A stretch of 64,000 bases of DNA from Paraburkholderia sprentiae WSM5005 (GTDB lineage Bacteria; Pseudomonadota; Gammaproteobacteria; Burkholderiales; Burkholderiaceae), in NCBI RefSeq assembly GCF_001865575.2, contig NZ_CP017563.2, positions 124,001 through 188,000 on the forward strand, written 5' to 3'. The notes under the pieces are model-generated. The model had not been told where the DNA came from and ran no database searches. It saw only the letters and a program-made list of their open reading frames with translations. Each line of letters opens with the position of its first letter. The stretch's first letter is position 1. A program made the position numbers and the translations under genes. Below are positions 35,436 through 44,180 of the stretch, piece after piece.

Positions 35436-35763
35436 TGCCTTTCTCCAGGCGTCGTTTCAGGGTCGAGAGCGCCTTCAGGCGCGGCTTTTCGAACTTGGCA
35501 ATCCAGCGCTCGTAGATCTGCTGCAGCGGCACCGGATTGAGGAAGTGCAACTTTTCGCGCCCACTGCGTACCGCAACGACAAGATTCGCCGCTTCCAGCA
35601 GGCTCAGATGCTGCGTCACGCCTTGCCGCGTCATGTCGAGGTGCTCACACAGATCGTTCAGGGTCTGGCCGTCGTGCGCGTGCAATACGTCCAGCAGCTT
35701 GCGCCGGCTCGGATCGGCGAGGGCTTTGAATAGCAGGTCTGTGTCGTCGGGGCGCTCGGCCAT
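35428..35763 (-). CDS. ArsR-family transcriptional repressor
   Basis: 111 residues with a winged helix: LFKALADPSRRKLLDVLHAH, LNDLCEHLDMTRQGVTQHLS as the HTH, and the LVVAVRSGREKLHFLNPVPL wing. No cysteine pair for arsenic or metal binding is present, so it belongs to the non-metal group paired with AHSA1 proteins. It probably represses its own operon through repeats just upstream of its start. The gene after it overlaps by eight bases. Confidence 0.9.
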   Translation of the reverse strand: MAERPDDTDLLFKALADPSRRKLLDVLHAHDGQTLNDLCEHLDMTRQGVTQHLSLLEAANLVVAVRSGREKLHFLNPVPLQQIYERWIAKFEKPRLKALSTLKRRLEKGND

Positions 35764-35769
35764 GAACGG

Positions 35770-35808
35770 CTATAGGCAAGTGATCTGTTGCCTTTACTAT
35801 AGGCAAGA
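35770..35808 (-). promoter_or_regulatory. Operator/promoter region of the ArsR-AHSA1 operon
   Basis: The 11-base word CTATAGGCAAG occurs at 35770-35780 and again at 35798-35808, 28 bases apart, with an inverted TTGCC at 35788-35792 between them. This sits immediately upstream of the repressor start, where an autoregulatory ArsR site would be expected. Confidence 0.55.
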
Positions 35809-35851
35809 GAATGCTTGCATGTCAAGGAGCCGCAAGGCTGTTCGATCCGGC

Positions 35852-36247
35852 TTATTGCGCGTGACGCCGATGCAGTGCGAAGGTTTCCGTTCGCGAACCA
35901 TAGTGCTTCGTGACTTCAGCGTCGCTCATCAAGCGTGACGATTGCAGAAGCGGTTTCGTGACCGCATACAGCCGGTCGGCGTCGGGGCCGTACATATATA
36001 GATAGCCATCGTTGCCGTCGATGTGCAATTCGCTCTCGCCGAGTGCGCCGACCCCGGCGCGCTGGATCGCGTTTTGTAGCCGATGTTCGAGCGCGGTGAT
36101 GTCCGGGCGGTCCTTCGGGTAGTAGTCGAAATGAACCATCAAGACGGGGCCGGGCGGTCTCGGCGCTTGTGGCTGTGCCGACGCTGCGTTGGCAGCGAAC
36201 CAGGCCATGCCGAGGAATGCGATGAAGAGTTTTTCCACGTCACTCAT
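35852..36247 (-). CDS. Secreted protein of unknown function
   Basis: 131 residues from the ATG at 36247, which overlaps the end of the upstream membrane-protein gene by eight bases. A signal peptide (MSDVEKLFIAFLGMAWFAAN, then AASAQ) precedes a proline-rich stretch and a small alpha/beta domain (VHFDYYPKDRPDITALEHRL, ESELHIDGNDGYLYMYGPDA). I do not recognise a family. The acidic HIDGNDG loop could bind a metal, but there is no direct support. Co-translation suggests it works with the upstream membrane protein. Confidence 0.72.
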   Translation of the reverse strand: MSDVEKLFIAFLGMAWFAANAASAQPQAPRPPGPVLMVHFDYYPKDRPDITALEHRLQNAIQRAGVGALGESELHIDGNDGYLYMYGPDADRLYAVTKPLLQSSRLMSDAEVTKHYGSRTETFALHRRHAQ

Positions 36248-36593
36248 CCCCGAGCATGTGGGTGGTTCGTTGACCGGCTGGCTGCCCGCCATGCAAAGGG
36301 CCGAACAGCCGCGCACAGAGCAGGCCCATAGCGAGGATACCGATTCCGAATGGCACGACATCCCCCGTTACCTCGAGCCGAAAGTCGCCCACACGAAAAA
36401 CCAGAAGATAGCCGACGACGATATTGAAGAAGCTCCACAGCACATTGACCGTCGACGACGACAGCCCTTTTCCGGACGGCTTTGCGAACGGGCTCTGAAA
36501 CGGCTCGCCCATCACACCGCTGACGAAATGAGGCACGGCATTCGCGAAAAAGACACCGCCGAAAAAATAAGAGACGACATGTGGCCAATCCAT
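36240..36593 (-). CDS. Small integral membrane protein
   Basis: 117 residues with about three to four helices (HVVSYFFGGVFFANAVPHFV, NVLWSFFNIVVGYLLVFRVG, FGIGILAMGLLCARLFGPL). The start at 36593 (MDWPHVVSYF) follows GGAG; the longer frame to 36677 lacks a ribosome binding site. The GVFFANAVPHFVSG motif is seen in a family of uncharacterised small membrane proteins of soil bacteria. Function is unknown. It is coupled by overlap to a secreted protein gene. Confidence 0.72.
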   Translation of the reverse strand: MDWPHVVSYFFGGVFFANAVPHFVSGVMGEPFQSPFAKPSGKGLSSSTVNVLWSFFNIVVGYLLVFRVGDFRLEVTGDVVPFGIGILAMGLLCARLFGPLHGGQPAGQRTTHMLGDE

Positions 36594-36938
36594 TTCACTT
36601 GCTCCTTGTATCGAGTCTGCCCGCACTCCAGCAGAAACAAGATTTCTGTCGCTGCGCTTCGATTCATCTGACTGCATCCCTGGTAGTGGAGGTCGGGTTT
36701 ACTGTAATTGAAACAGCGCGCCGTTCTACAGCATGATCCGTCGTACGTTGTACGATGAATTTCCTTGTTGCCCGACAACCGGTTCGCGCATTCGACGCGC
36801 CGATAGTCGGCCAAGCTGCTGCGCGGCCAGTCTCGCGCATCGAGCGGAAGCGCGATACTCAAGGTTATCTCTCATACGATGTCTTATAACAAATACGAAT
36901 GCTCCGCATACCGTGACGCCATTCCAAGGAGACAGCTT
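36594..36938. promoter_or_regulatory. Divergent promoter region with a 15-base palindrome
   Basis: 345 bases between the minus-strand membrane-protein gene and the GH28 gene. TCGTAC-GTT-GTACGA (36741-36755) is a perfect inverted repeat with six-base arms and could be an operator for either gene. No other feature was recognised. Confidence 0.45.
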
Positions 36939-39587
36939 ATGAAGACGCGCTCAGTCCGAGAGCTTGCGGTACTTGGCCTGTTTGTTTTGACCGTCGCCGG
37001 CTGCGGTGAGGGCAATAGCATTTCAGGCCCAGGTACGAGCTCGACCACGCCACCCACGAACCCGAGCTCGCCGACGTCGCCGGTCTGGACGCCGGGCCGC
37101 TACGCTGGCGATACGAACTTACCGGATTCGCCGTCCTTGCCGGCGGATGCGCAGGTTTGCTCGACGCTCCAGGCAAGCAACAATCTGGTGAAGAACGCGG
37201 ACGGTTCGCTGCCGGTCAGCGCGGACCCGACGCCGGCTGCCTATGGCGGCGCGACCACTGCGCTGAACAACCCCGATCAGGCGCGCATCCAGGCCGCGCT
37301 CGACGCGTGCGGCGCTGCCGTGGACGCGGAAGTCGGCGCGAAGATCACCCAGGCCGATCAGCAGGCAGCCGCTACCCAACAGGCGGCCAATAATCCGCTC
37401 GTCAACATCGCCGGTGCATCGAGCGAAACGCTGTCGAACCCGACCTACAAGGCCACCAGGTTCGCGGTGCGGCTCGTCAAGAACAGCGGCGGGGCTGGCA
37501 ACGCGTTCCTGAGCGGTCCGCTGGTTCTACCGTCGGGCGTCACGCTGTGGATCGACGACGGTGTCACGCTGTTCGCGAGCCGCGACGTGGTCGTGTACGA
37601 CAAAACCGCGCAGGATCGGCCCAACGCAATCACCTGCGGCGCCGCGATCAACAACCCGGCTGGGCTCCCCGCACCGGCCGGCACGGCCAATGCGGGCGCG
37701 TCGACCATCGCGGGCACGAGCGGCATGCAGAACTGCTATCCGCTGATCCGCGGCACGCACACGGTCAACGCGTCGATCATGGGCACGGGTTCGATCGATG
37801 CGCGCGGCTACATGCCGCTCATCAGCTCGTCGCCGCAGTATCCGATGATCCGCTGGGCCACTGGCGTGACCGAGGCGTTCACGTATTCGGGCAACAACAT
37901 CAGCGGCGTGACGACGCCGAAGTTCAGCTGCACGAACACGATCGCCGCTTACCGTAGCGGCACGCTCGCGCCGGAAGGCACCGCGTGCGACGTGGTCACC
38001 GCGATGGGCAAGACGACGTTGACCACGCCGGCCGTCACGTACGTGGTGAACCGCCAGGCCACGAGCGTGCCGAGCGGCTACAGCGTCACGGGTGGCGGTT
38101 GCAATGCCAGCACGACGGGTTGCGCGCGCTGGGTGCCGGCAAGCTGGTGGGATATCTCGTACCACGGCAACAAGGACATCGGCGGCGGCCCGTACAGCTT
38201 CCAGGGCAACCCCGGCATGCTGTGGATGCAGCAGTCGAAGAACCTGTCGCTGTATCAGATCACGCTGCGCAACAGCACGTTCTTTACCGTCGAAGCCGAC
38301 GGCGTGGACGGCCTGACCGTGTGGGGCATCAAGATCATCACGCCGTTGCTGCCGGATGCGGCGAACCAGGCGAGCGTCGGCATGAACAACGACGGCTTCG
38401 ATGGCGTCAGCGGCTCGTACTCGCACCTCTATACCGGCGCGACGATCGATGCCAGCTCGACCGGCGTGAAGAACACCGACGGTGTCGACCCGAGCGTTGC
38501 GGCAGGTCCGGAACACGCAGCACTCGGCACCGGCAGCAAAACGACGTCCGCAGGTCAGGTGTACTTCGACGGCTACGTGAAGAACGTCGCGATCGTGTAC
38601 AACTTCCTGAGCCCGTCCGACGACAACGTCGCATTCAAGGGCGGTCTGCAGGACCCGCGTCCGGCGGTTGCACGCGGCACGCAGACGCCTGCCAACATGC
38701 TGTGGGCGATCGACGGTAACCGCGACGTTTCGTCGAACCGCACGTACGGCATCACGGTGGCGCATAACCACAACTACAACGGCCACGGTCTGTCGATCGG
38801 CAGCCCGACGAATGCAGGTGTCCGGAACATTCACTTCTACGACAACTACTTCGACAATATCTACGACGGCAGCAATGCAGCGACGGATATGGGTGTCGTA
38901 GGCCTGCGCATCAAGAGTGGTCAGGCGCGCGGCGGCGACGTCAGCAACATCTACTACGACGGCGCATGTATGCGTGGCGTGAAGGATTTCCTCGTGTTCG
39001 ACATGTACTACACGGGCCCGAGTGCCGATCCGATCTCGTACACGGGTATGGGCTGGCTGGTGCCGAGTTTCCACGACATCAACCTCAGCAACATCCGCAT
39101 GATGAACAGCCCGGCCAACAAGACTGCGGGCAAGAACGGCAGCGGTGGCCTGACCTTCCGTGGCCTGCATGCCGATACGCTTTACGCCAATACGCAGAGC
39201 GTGATCCAGCTGAACCTGGATAACGTGGTCGCGGACAAGGACGTCGCGATGTCGATTTCGAACCTGAGCAAGCCTGTCGTGAACATTGGGTCGACCGATG
39301 GCTCGACGCAATCCAAGGCCGCCAACGCCACGCTGAACCTGGGCGCGAACGTGAGTCTGATCGGCTCGTCGTTCGCTCACGGCTCGGGCGGTATCCTGAC
39401 GAACACGTCGAGCGGCGCGGGCAAGTACACGACTCCGACGAACACGTTGAACCTGACCGTCAACGGCAGCGATGACGCTGGCGCCGCGGGCGACACCAAT
39501 CCGGCAGGCACGATCGTCTCGCAGAATCCGAAGCTGTCGCTGTGCGATCAGGCTTCGTCGTGGCCGGTTTTCCCGAACGTGAAGTAA
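36939..39587 (+). CDS. GH28-like polygalacturonase lipoprotein
   Basis: 882 residues. The ATG at 36939 follows AAGGAGAC and begins a lipoprotein signal (MKTRSVRELAVLGLFVLTVA, then GCGEG) with lipobox VAGC; the longer frame from 36879 is not needed. After a Ser/Thr/Pro linker comes a right-handed beta-helix with all four GH28 sequence landmarks: NTDGVD (512-517), SDDN (Asp561/Asp562), NGHGLSIGS (615 onward) and RIKS (657 onward). These contain the three catalytic aspartates and the active-site His, Arg and Lys. The enzyme would therefore hydrolyse a galacturonan-type polysaccharide at the cell surface or in the periplasm. It is about twice the length of typical bacterial polygalacturonases because of long inserts, so the exact substrate may differ. 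A strong terminator follows. Confidence 0.85.
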   Translation: MKTRSVRELAVLGLFVLTVAGCGEGNSISGPGTSSTTPPTNPSSPTSPVWTPGRYAGDTNLPDSPSLPADAQVCSTLQASNNLVKNADGSLPVSADPTPAAYGGATTALNNPDQARIQAALDACGAAVDAEVGAKITQADQQAAATQQAANNPLVNIAGASSETLSNPTYKATRFAVRLVKNSGGAGNAFLSGPLVLPSGVTLWIDDGVTLFASRDVVVYDKTAQDRPNAITCGAAINNPAGLPAPAGTANAGASTIAGTSGMQNCYPLIRGTHTVNASIMGTGSIDARGYMPLISSSPQYPMIRWATGVTEAFTYSGNNISGVTTPKFSCTNTIAAYRSGTLAPEGTACDVVTAMGKTTLTTPAVTYVVNRQATSVPSGYSVTGGGCNASTTGCARWVPASWWDISYHGNKDIGGGPYSFQGNPGMLWMQQSKNLSLYQITLRNSTFFTVEADGVDGLTVWGIKIITPLLPDAANQASVGMNNDGFDGVSGSYSHLYTGATIDASSTGVKNTDGVDPSVAAGPEHAALGTGSKTTSAGQVYFDGYVKNVAIVYNFLSPSDDNVAFKGGLQDPRPAVARGTQTPANMLWAIDGNRDVSSNRTYGITVAHNHNYNGHGLSIGSPTNAGVRNIHFYDNYFDNIYDGSNAATDMGVVGLRIKSGQARGGDVSNIYYDGACMRGVKDFLVFDMYYTGPSADPISYTGMGWLVPSFHDINLSNIRMMNSPANKTAGKNGSGGLTFRGLHADTLYANTQSVIQLNLDNVVADKDVAMSISNLSKPVVNIGSTDGSTQSKAANATLNLGANVSLIGSSFAHGSGGILTNTSSGAGKYTTPTNTLNLTVNGSDDAGAAGDTNPAGTIVSQNPKLSLCDQASSWPVFPNVK

Positions 39588-39609
39588 GCGTGGTTGCTTG
39601 AAAGACCCA

Positions 39610-39645
39610 GGACCCGCGGTGTCAGGCCGCGGGTCCGTTTTTTTT
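39610..39645 (+). terminator. Rho-independent terminator of the GH28 gene
   Basis: Perfect 10-bp stem GGACCCGCGG (39610-39619) with CCGCGGGTCC (39627-39636), seven-base loop, followed by G and at least eight T. It is the clearest intrinsic terminator in the window. Confidence 0.93.
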
Positions 39646-39680
39646 ATGGCAGCCGCCGTCCGCATGGCTGGACCCCGCAA

Positions 39681-39720
39681 AAACGACCGCGCCGCGATCG
39701 TTCAACACTGATCGCGGCGC
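39681..39720 (-). terminator. Terminator of the phosphatase-family gene (minus strand)
   Basis: GCGCCGCGATC (39689-39699) and GATCGCGGCGC (39710-39720) form an 11-bp stem. On the minus strand it is followed by GGTCGTTTTT, so it terminates the gene ending at 39736. Together with 39610-39645 it insulates two convergent genes. Confidence 0.85.
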
Positions 39721-39735
39721 AGTTCACCTCAACGC

Positions 39736-41418
39736 TCAATCGTCGTGATCAAACTCCGGCAGCGGACGCGTTCCTTCAATCGACACCGAATGCAGCAGCT
39801 CAGGCTTCAGATCGAGCAGACGCAAAATCGTCGGCGCGACCTGCGTGGTCAGCACACGCTCGTCGTTGACCCGCCCGGCGTCATGCGCATGAGGCACGTA
39901 CATCACGAGACCAAGATGGCTGTCGTCCGGAGCATTGCCGCCATGCTCTTCGTCTTTCGACGTGCTCGACGTATAGATGACGCCGGGGTTCGGCTGAACG
40001 ATGATGTCGGGCGTGCGGCCACGCGACGGATCGCCGAACCTGTTCGCGAGTTGCGGGCCGGCCAGGATGTACGCGTGCGGGCCGTCCGCGCAAATCCCCG
40101 GCGCGTTGCAACCCAGATTGGCGTTCAGCGTCTTCACGACCGCGGGAGCCTGGCTTTGATCGCGCAGCCAGATCAAACCGACGTCGTCGGTCTGCACGAA
40201 GCCGGTGCCGACGAGTCCGGTGCCATCGTTGAGGTTGCCGCTCTTCGTGGCGGCCTGCCCGAAATGACCGCCCGAATCCAGGTAGTTGTTCGCTTCGAGC
40301 AGCTTGGTCAGCGTATCGCCGTTCTTCACGAGCTTCGAATGATCGGTCGGCGACTGACCATGCTTCGCGGTCACGATAATCGCCGTCGATGAATAGAGAT
40401 TGCGTTGCTTCAATTCGGACACGATGCGTCCCAACGCGTCGTCGAGATACGCGATCGCGCCGGCTACTCGCGGGCCCGGCGTGAAGCTCGCATCGAGATA
40501 GCCGCCGCCGGTCGCGACCGTGGCCTTTTGCGCGACGCTCAGCGTCTGGAAGTTGGCGCCGAACACGGTCGGGACCGCGGCGCTCGTTCGACCGGTCGAA
40601 TCCTTGCCGTCGATTTCATCGATCAGCGATTGCACGTGGTAGTTGTCGAACTTCTCCGTGTGCGTATACGTGTCGAGGTAGTCCGTGTTGGTCGCCGGAT
40701 CGATCGAATTGATTTCGGTGCGTGCAAGATCGTCGACGCCCGCGCCGGATGGTCCGTTGAGCCAGTCATAGCCCCACGCATGCTTGTCGGCCCACGCGGT
40801 GCGCGCGCCGTTTACATTGCCCTTGATCACTTCGAAGACCGTGTTGGTCTTCAGATAGTTGTGCGGATAGACGGGCGTACAGACGCCGTTGACGAGTGCG
40901 TGCGGAATCGCCTGCGGATTGAACGCGCCGCCGCCGTCGAGATGGATGAGCGCGCCGCCGTTCTCGCCGTCGATGCCGGTCGTTTCATCGAACACGACAT
41001 TCCAGCCGGTCGGGCCGGTGCAATTGCTGTCGGACGGCGCATACAGCGTGCGGTCGTAGGAGACGTCGTAGAAGAGGCCAGCGGATTTCGGCGAGCCGCC
41101 GGTCACCAGCGCGGCGAGGCCCGGAAACGAATCCGACAGCCCCGGTGTGTGCGCGTTCGTATAGGTGGTGCCCGACTTCGCGAGCAGCGCGAGGTTAGGA
41201 CAGGTGTTCGCGCCGATGCAACGCGCGACGTCCTGCTCGTGCAGACCGTCGAAGCTGATCAGCAGCACATGCTTGACCGACGCGCGATCGCGATCATGAT
41301 CGCGACCGTGGTCGTGATCGTCGCCGGCTGTCGCAACTGCCGAGTTCAGCCCGGCGAGCAGTGCGACGGCTGCGCACATTGCGCTTTGCTTACGCTTCCA
41401 TTTCGTGATCGGTTTCAT
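39736..41418 (-). CDS. Secreted alkaline-phosphatase-superfamily phosphodiesterase
   Basis: 560 residues. The N-terminal basic stretch and hydrophobic segment (SAMCAAVALLAGLNSAVATA) form a signal peptide, followed by a His/Asp-rich GDDHDHGRDHDRDR stretch that may bind metal. The core has the metal-dependent phosphodiesterase/nucleotide pyrophosphatase pattern: HVLLISFDGLHEQDV (metal aspartate), the nucleophile region HTPGLSDSFPGLAALVTGGS, IIVTAKHGQSP, and the late EEHGGNAPDDSHLGL. It acts on phosphomonoesters or diesters outside the cytoplasm. GGAC precedes the ATG. Substrate is unknown. Confidence 0.88.
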   Translation of the reverse strand: MKPITKWKRKQSAMCAAVALLAGLNSAVATAGDDHDHGRDHDRDRASVKHVLLISFDGLHEQDVARCIGANTCPNLALLAKSGTTYTNAHTPGLSDSFPGLAALVTGGSPKSAGLFYDVSYDRTLYAPSDSNCTGPTGWNVVFDETTGIDGENGGALIHLDGGGAFNPQAIPHALVNGVCTPVYPHNYLKTNTVFEVIKGNVNGARTAWADKHAWGYDWLNGPSGAGVDDLARTEINSIDPATNTDYLDTYTHTEKFDNYHVQSLIDEIDGKDSTGRTSAAVPTVFGANFQTLSVAQKATVATGGGYLDASFTPGPRVAGAIAYLDDALGRIVSELKQRNLYSSTAIIVTAKHGQSPTDHSKLVKNGDTLTKLLEANNYLDSGGHFGQAATKSGNLNDGTGLVGTGFVQTDDVGLIWLRDQSQAPAVVKTLNANLGCNAPGICADGPHAYILAGPQLANRFGDPSRGRTPDIIVQPNPGVIYTSSTSKDEEHGGNAPDDSHLGLVMYVPHAHDAGRVNDERVLTTQVAPTILRLLDLKPELLHSVSIEGTRPLPEFDHDD

Positions 41419-41673
41419 GTCTCGTCCTTTTGTTTGGCAACGAATAGGAGTAATGCCGGACGAATTTGAACCGTAAAGAAGTCATTCGCGTGACCTGCGT
41501 TTTATATTTTGGTCTTAAGGTTTTGATAAGGTATGCGTGATCCGTTCGACCGCACGCGCTGTCGATCCGAACTGGTTCGAAGCGCGCCTGAGCTTGCATT
41601 GCTGAAAGCATCGAGAGCGGGCAGGCGAGCTGCGTATCGATGCTGCCATACCCGCTCTTCGTGACCGTGAGCG

Positions 41674-42216
41674 CTACTGCGTCACCCCCTTCTTCGACGC
41701 GAGATCCTGCGCCATCTTGTAGTGCTCCTCGATGGTAGGCAGCGCTTTTTGCGCGGCCTTCTTCAGATCGGCGTTCTGGCCATCGGAGATTTCCTTCTTG
41801 AATGCGCTGATCGCCTCCTCGTGCCCCTGCAGGCCGACCTTCTGGATGTACGCCTGATCGAATGCCTTGCCATGCAGGTTCTTCAGCGAGTCCAGCATCG
41901 CGGTGTCGGAATTGTCCTTCGGTACTTCGACGCCGTGTGGCGCAGCCATCTTCAGTTGCATCGTGAGCTTCGTGTGATCGACCATCATGTGATGGGCGAA
42001 CGATTTGACGTCCTTGTCGCTCGAGTTTCTGGTCGCGAGCTTGGCCGCGTCGATTTCGGTCGACGACGACTTGCTCGCCGCCTGCACGAAATCCTTGTCG
42101 GCCTGGGGCAGCGAATTGGCGGCCGTGGTCGAGGCGGCCTCTGTTTGCGCGCCGGCAATGTGGGGGATGGCGGCAAGTCCACAGCACATCGCGGCAATGG
42201 CGGTAACGCGCTTCAT
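41674..42216 (-). CDS. DUF4142 secreted protein
   Basis: 180 residues. A signal peptide (MKRVTAIAAMCCGLAAIPHI, then AGAQ) is followed by a four-helix DUF4142 domain: DKDFVQAASKSSSTEIDAAK, KSFAHHMMVDHTKLTMQLKM, FDQAYIQKVGLQGHEEAISA, and the C-terminal LPTIEEHYKMAQDLA. The HHMMVDH and GHEEAI motifs are ferritin-like and could hold a metal. Role in the periplasm is unknown. GAGGAG precedes the ATG. Confidence 0.9.
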   Translation of the reverse strand: MKRVTAIAAMCCGLAAIPHIAGAQTEAASTTAANSLPQADKDFVQAASKSSSTEIDAAKLATRNSSDKDVKSFAHHMMVDHTKLTMQLKMAAPHGVEVPKDNSDTAMLDSLKNLHGKAFDQAYIQKVGLQGHEEAISAFKKEISDGQNADLKKAAQKALPTIEEHYKMAQDLASKKGVTQ

Positions 42217-42377
42217 GTTTTCTCCTCAACGAAGTCGAACGGGATCGATAGAAGCGGGACGGATGACACGCTTCGATCGACGTCCCCGCAAGCCGCATAC
42301 CTTCGTCCGGCACGCGTGTCTGGAATAGGGGATGCTGAAGCCAGCTTTGCATCGACAAAAGAACGATGGAGGCTCAC

Positions 42378-43409
42378 ATGCGCATCGCGCAAGTGTCGAC
42401 GCTCTACGAGCGCGTGCCGCCCGTCGCCTATGGCGGGACCGAGCGCGTCGTGTCGTGGCTGACGGAGGCACTGGTCGAGCGCGGCCACGAGGTCACGCTA
42501 TTTGCGAGCGGCGACTCGTTGACGCGCGCGCATCTCGTGTCCGTTTATCCGCGCCCGCTGCGCGAGGTCGAGAACACCGCCGACCCGCAGGCGTTTCATG
42601 TCGCGATGCTCGAGCAGGTCGTGCAACGTTCGGGCGACTTCGACATCGTGCATTTTCATACCGACTACATGAGCTTCCCGTTCGGCAGGCGGCTGCAATG
42701 TGCGCACGTGACGACGCTGCACTGGCGGCTCGACATTCCCGGTCTCGATGCGCTGTACCGCGAGTTTCGCGACGTGCCGCTGGTATCGATCTCAGACGCG
42801 CAGCGCGCGCCGCTGCCGGGACTCGCGTGGCAGCGCACCGTGTATCACGGGCTGCCGCGCGATCTTCACACGTTCAGGCCCATGCCGTCCGACTATCTGG
42901 CGTTCGTCGGCCGCATCGCGCCCACCAAGCGCCCCGATCTCGCGATCGAGATCGCCCGCCGGGCGAACGCGCGACTCGAAATCGCGGCCAAGATCGACGA
43001 CGGCGATCGCGTCTATTACGAGCACGTGGTCGCATCGCTGATGCGTCAAACGCATGTGCGCTATCGCGGCGAGTTGGGTGGTCGCGACAAGGACCGCTTC
43101 TTCGGCGATGCACGCGCGCTGCTGTTTCCGATCGACTGGCCGGAGCCGTTCGGGCTCGTGCTCGTCGAGGCGCTGGCCGCGGGTACACCGGTGATCGCGT
43201 TCGACCGTGGCTCGGTGCGCGAGATCATCGACGACGGCGTGACCGGCTTCATCGTCGATAGTGTCGACGAGGCCGTCGATGCGGTGAACCGTATCGACGA
43301 GCTGGACCGCGCGCGCTGTCGCGAAGCATTCGAGCGGCGCTTCACCGCGGCACGCATGGCCGACGAGTACGTCGAGGTGTACCGCAACCTGTTCGCGCCG
43401 AAGCGTTAA
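42378..43409 (+). CDS. Family 4 glycosyltransferase
   Basis: 343 residues with a GT-B fold. N-terminal: MRIAQVSTLYERVPPVAYGG, then TERVVSWLTEALVERGHEVT. C-terminal: LAFVGRIAPTKRPDLAIEIA, and the nucleotide-sugar site LLFPIDWPEPFGLVLVEALA, the E-x7-E motif region, followed by GTPVIAFDRGSVREII. It transfers a sugar from a nucleotide donor to an unknown acceptor. The ATG at 42378 follows GGAGG by five bases. It stands alone, so its pathway (exopolysaccharide, lipid or small-molecule glycoside) is not indicated. Confidence 0.9.
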   Translation: MRIAQVSTLYERVPPVAYGGTERVVSWLTEALVERGHEVTLFASGDSLTRAHLVSVYPRPLREVENTADPQAFHVAMLEQVVQRSGDFDIVHFHTDYMSFPFGRRLQCAHVTTLHWRLDIPGLDALYREFRDVPLVSISDAQRAPLPGLAWQRTVYHGLPRDLHTFRPMPSDYLAFVGRIAPTKRPDLAIEIARRANARLEIAAKIDDGDRVYYEHVVASLMRQTHVRYRGELGGRDKDRFFGDARALLFPIDWPEPFGLVLVEALAAGTPVIAFDRGSVREIIDDGVTGFIVDSVDEAVDAVNRIDELDRARCREAFERRFTAARMADEYVEVYRNLFAPKR

Positions 43410-43715
43410 AGGTCAGCGACGCGCCTGCTCGAGTATGGAATTTTTCTAACGCGCGATGGCGTTTTTGACCAACGCCGACAGGTCTCACCGTCAACGAGCA
43501 CGCCAGGTGCCGATGCGTCGCGCGGCCGCCGCGTGCATGCCCGGATAAGGCTGGGCGCATCGATAGGCCAGCGCGAGACTGGGCAGACCGTCGTGGCCGC
43601 CATGCGCCGCGCGGCCCGGCGCCCTACAGGCACGCGGGATGCGAAGGCACGGGCATCCGCGCGGCCGTTCTCCGCGAGCCGCGATGCTTCAGCCATCCCG
43701 GCAAGGAGTCAGTCG
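43410..43715. other. Intergenic region
   Basis: 306 bases between the glycosyltransferase and the small proline-rich gene. No gene, terminator or clear promoter is seen. A GAATTTTTCTAAC stretch near 43438 is the only AT-rich part. Confidence 0.4.
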
Positions 43716-43904
43716 ATGCAGCAGACGCCCGAACCCCACAAGCCTGACAAGCCCGATAAGCCTGATAGTCAGCAAACGGAAATCGGCAGCGGCACGCCGC
43801 CGCCGCGCGTACCCGAAGCGATGCCCGACACGGATAGGCAACCGGAGCAACAGCCGGTTCGCGACACGCCGGACGTGCGGGCGCCGGGCCCGGCACCGCC
43901 GTGA
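43716..43904 (+). CDS. Small proline-rich hypothetical protein
   Basis: 62 residues starting at an ATG preceded by AAGGAG seven bases upstream. The protein is almost all Pro, Asp, Gln, Glu and Lys, including HKPDKPDKPD and a DTPDVRAPGPAPP end, with no hydrophobic core, so it would be disordered. No family is recognised. It lies before the DUF2795 gene with 54 bases between, possibly the same transcript. Confidence 0.55.
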   Translation: MQQTPEPHKPDKPDKPDSQQTEIGSGTPPPRVPEAMPDTDRQPEQQPVRDTPDVRAPGPAPP

Positions 43905-43958
43905 CGCGGCACGCCGGCCAGCACTTCACACTTTCACGCAATCAATCAGGGGAACGAC

Positions 43959-44180
43959 ATGACCACCTCCCGTTCAACTACGGGCGAGCGCCCGCTGAAC
44001 CCGTTCATCGACGTCCAAAAAGCGCTGAAGGGCGCTTCCTATCCCGCCGATAAAAACAGCCTCATCGAAACCGCCAAAGCGAATGGCGCCGACGACGAGG
44101 TGCTGCAACGGCTGCAGGATCTGCCCGATCAGCAATATCAGAGCCCCGCCGAAGTCTCGAAGGGCGTCGGCAATGAATAG
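43959..44180 (+). CDS. DUF2795 small protein
   Basis: 73 residues. The NPFIDVQKALKGASYPADKN segment, then SLIETAKANGADDEVLQRLQ, then LPDQQYQSPAEVSKGVG, is the DUF2795 domain, a short helical domain of unknown role. GGGGA lies before the ATG. Its last eight bases overlap the start of the glucose dehydrogenase gene, so the two are probably co-translated. DUF2795 genes are often found near stress or envelope genes. Confidence 0.85.
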   Translation: MTTSRSTTGERPLNPFIDVQKALKGASYPADKNSLIETAKANGADDEVLQRLQDLPDQQYQSPAEVSKGVGNE

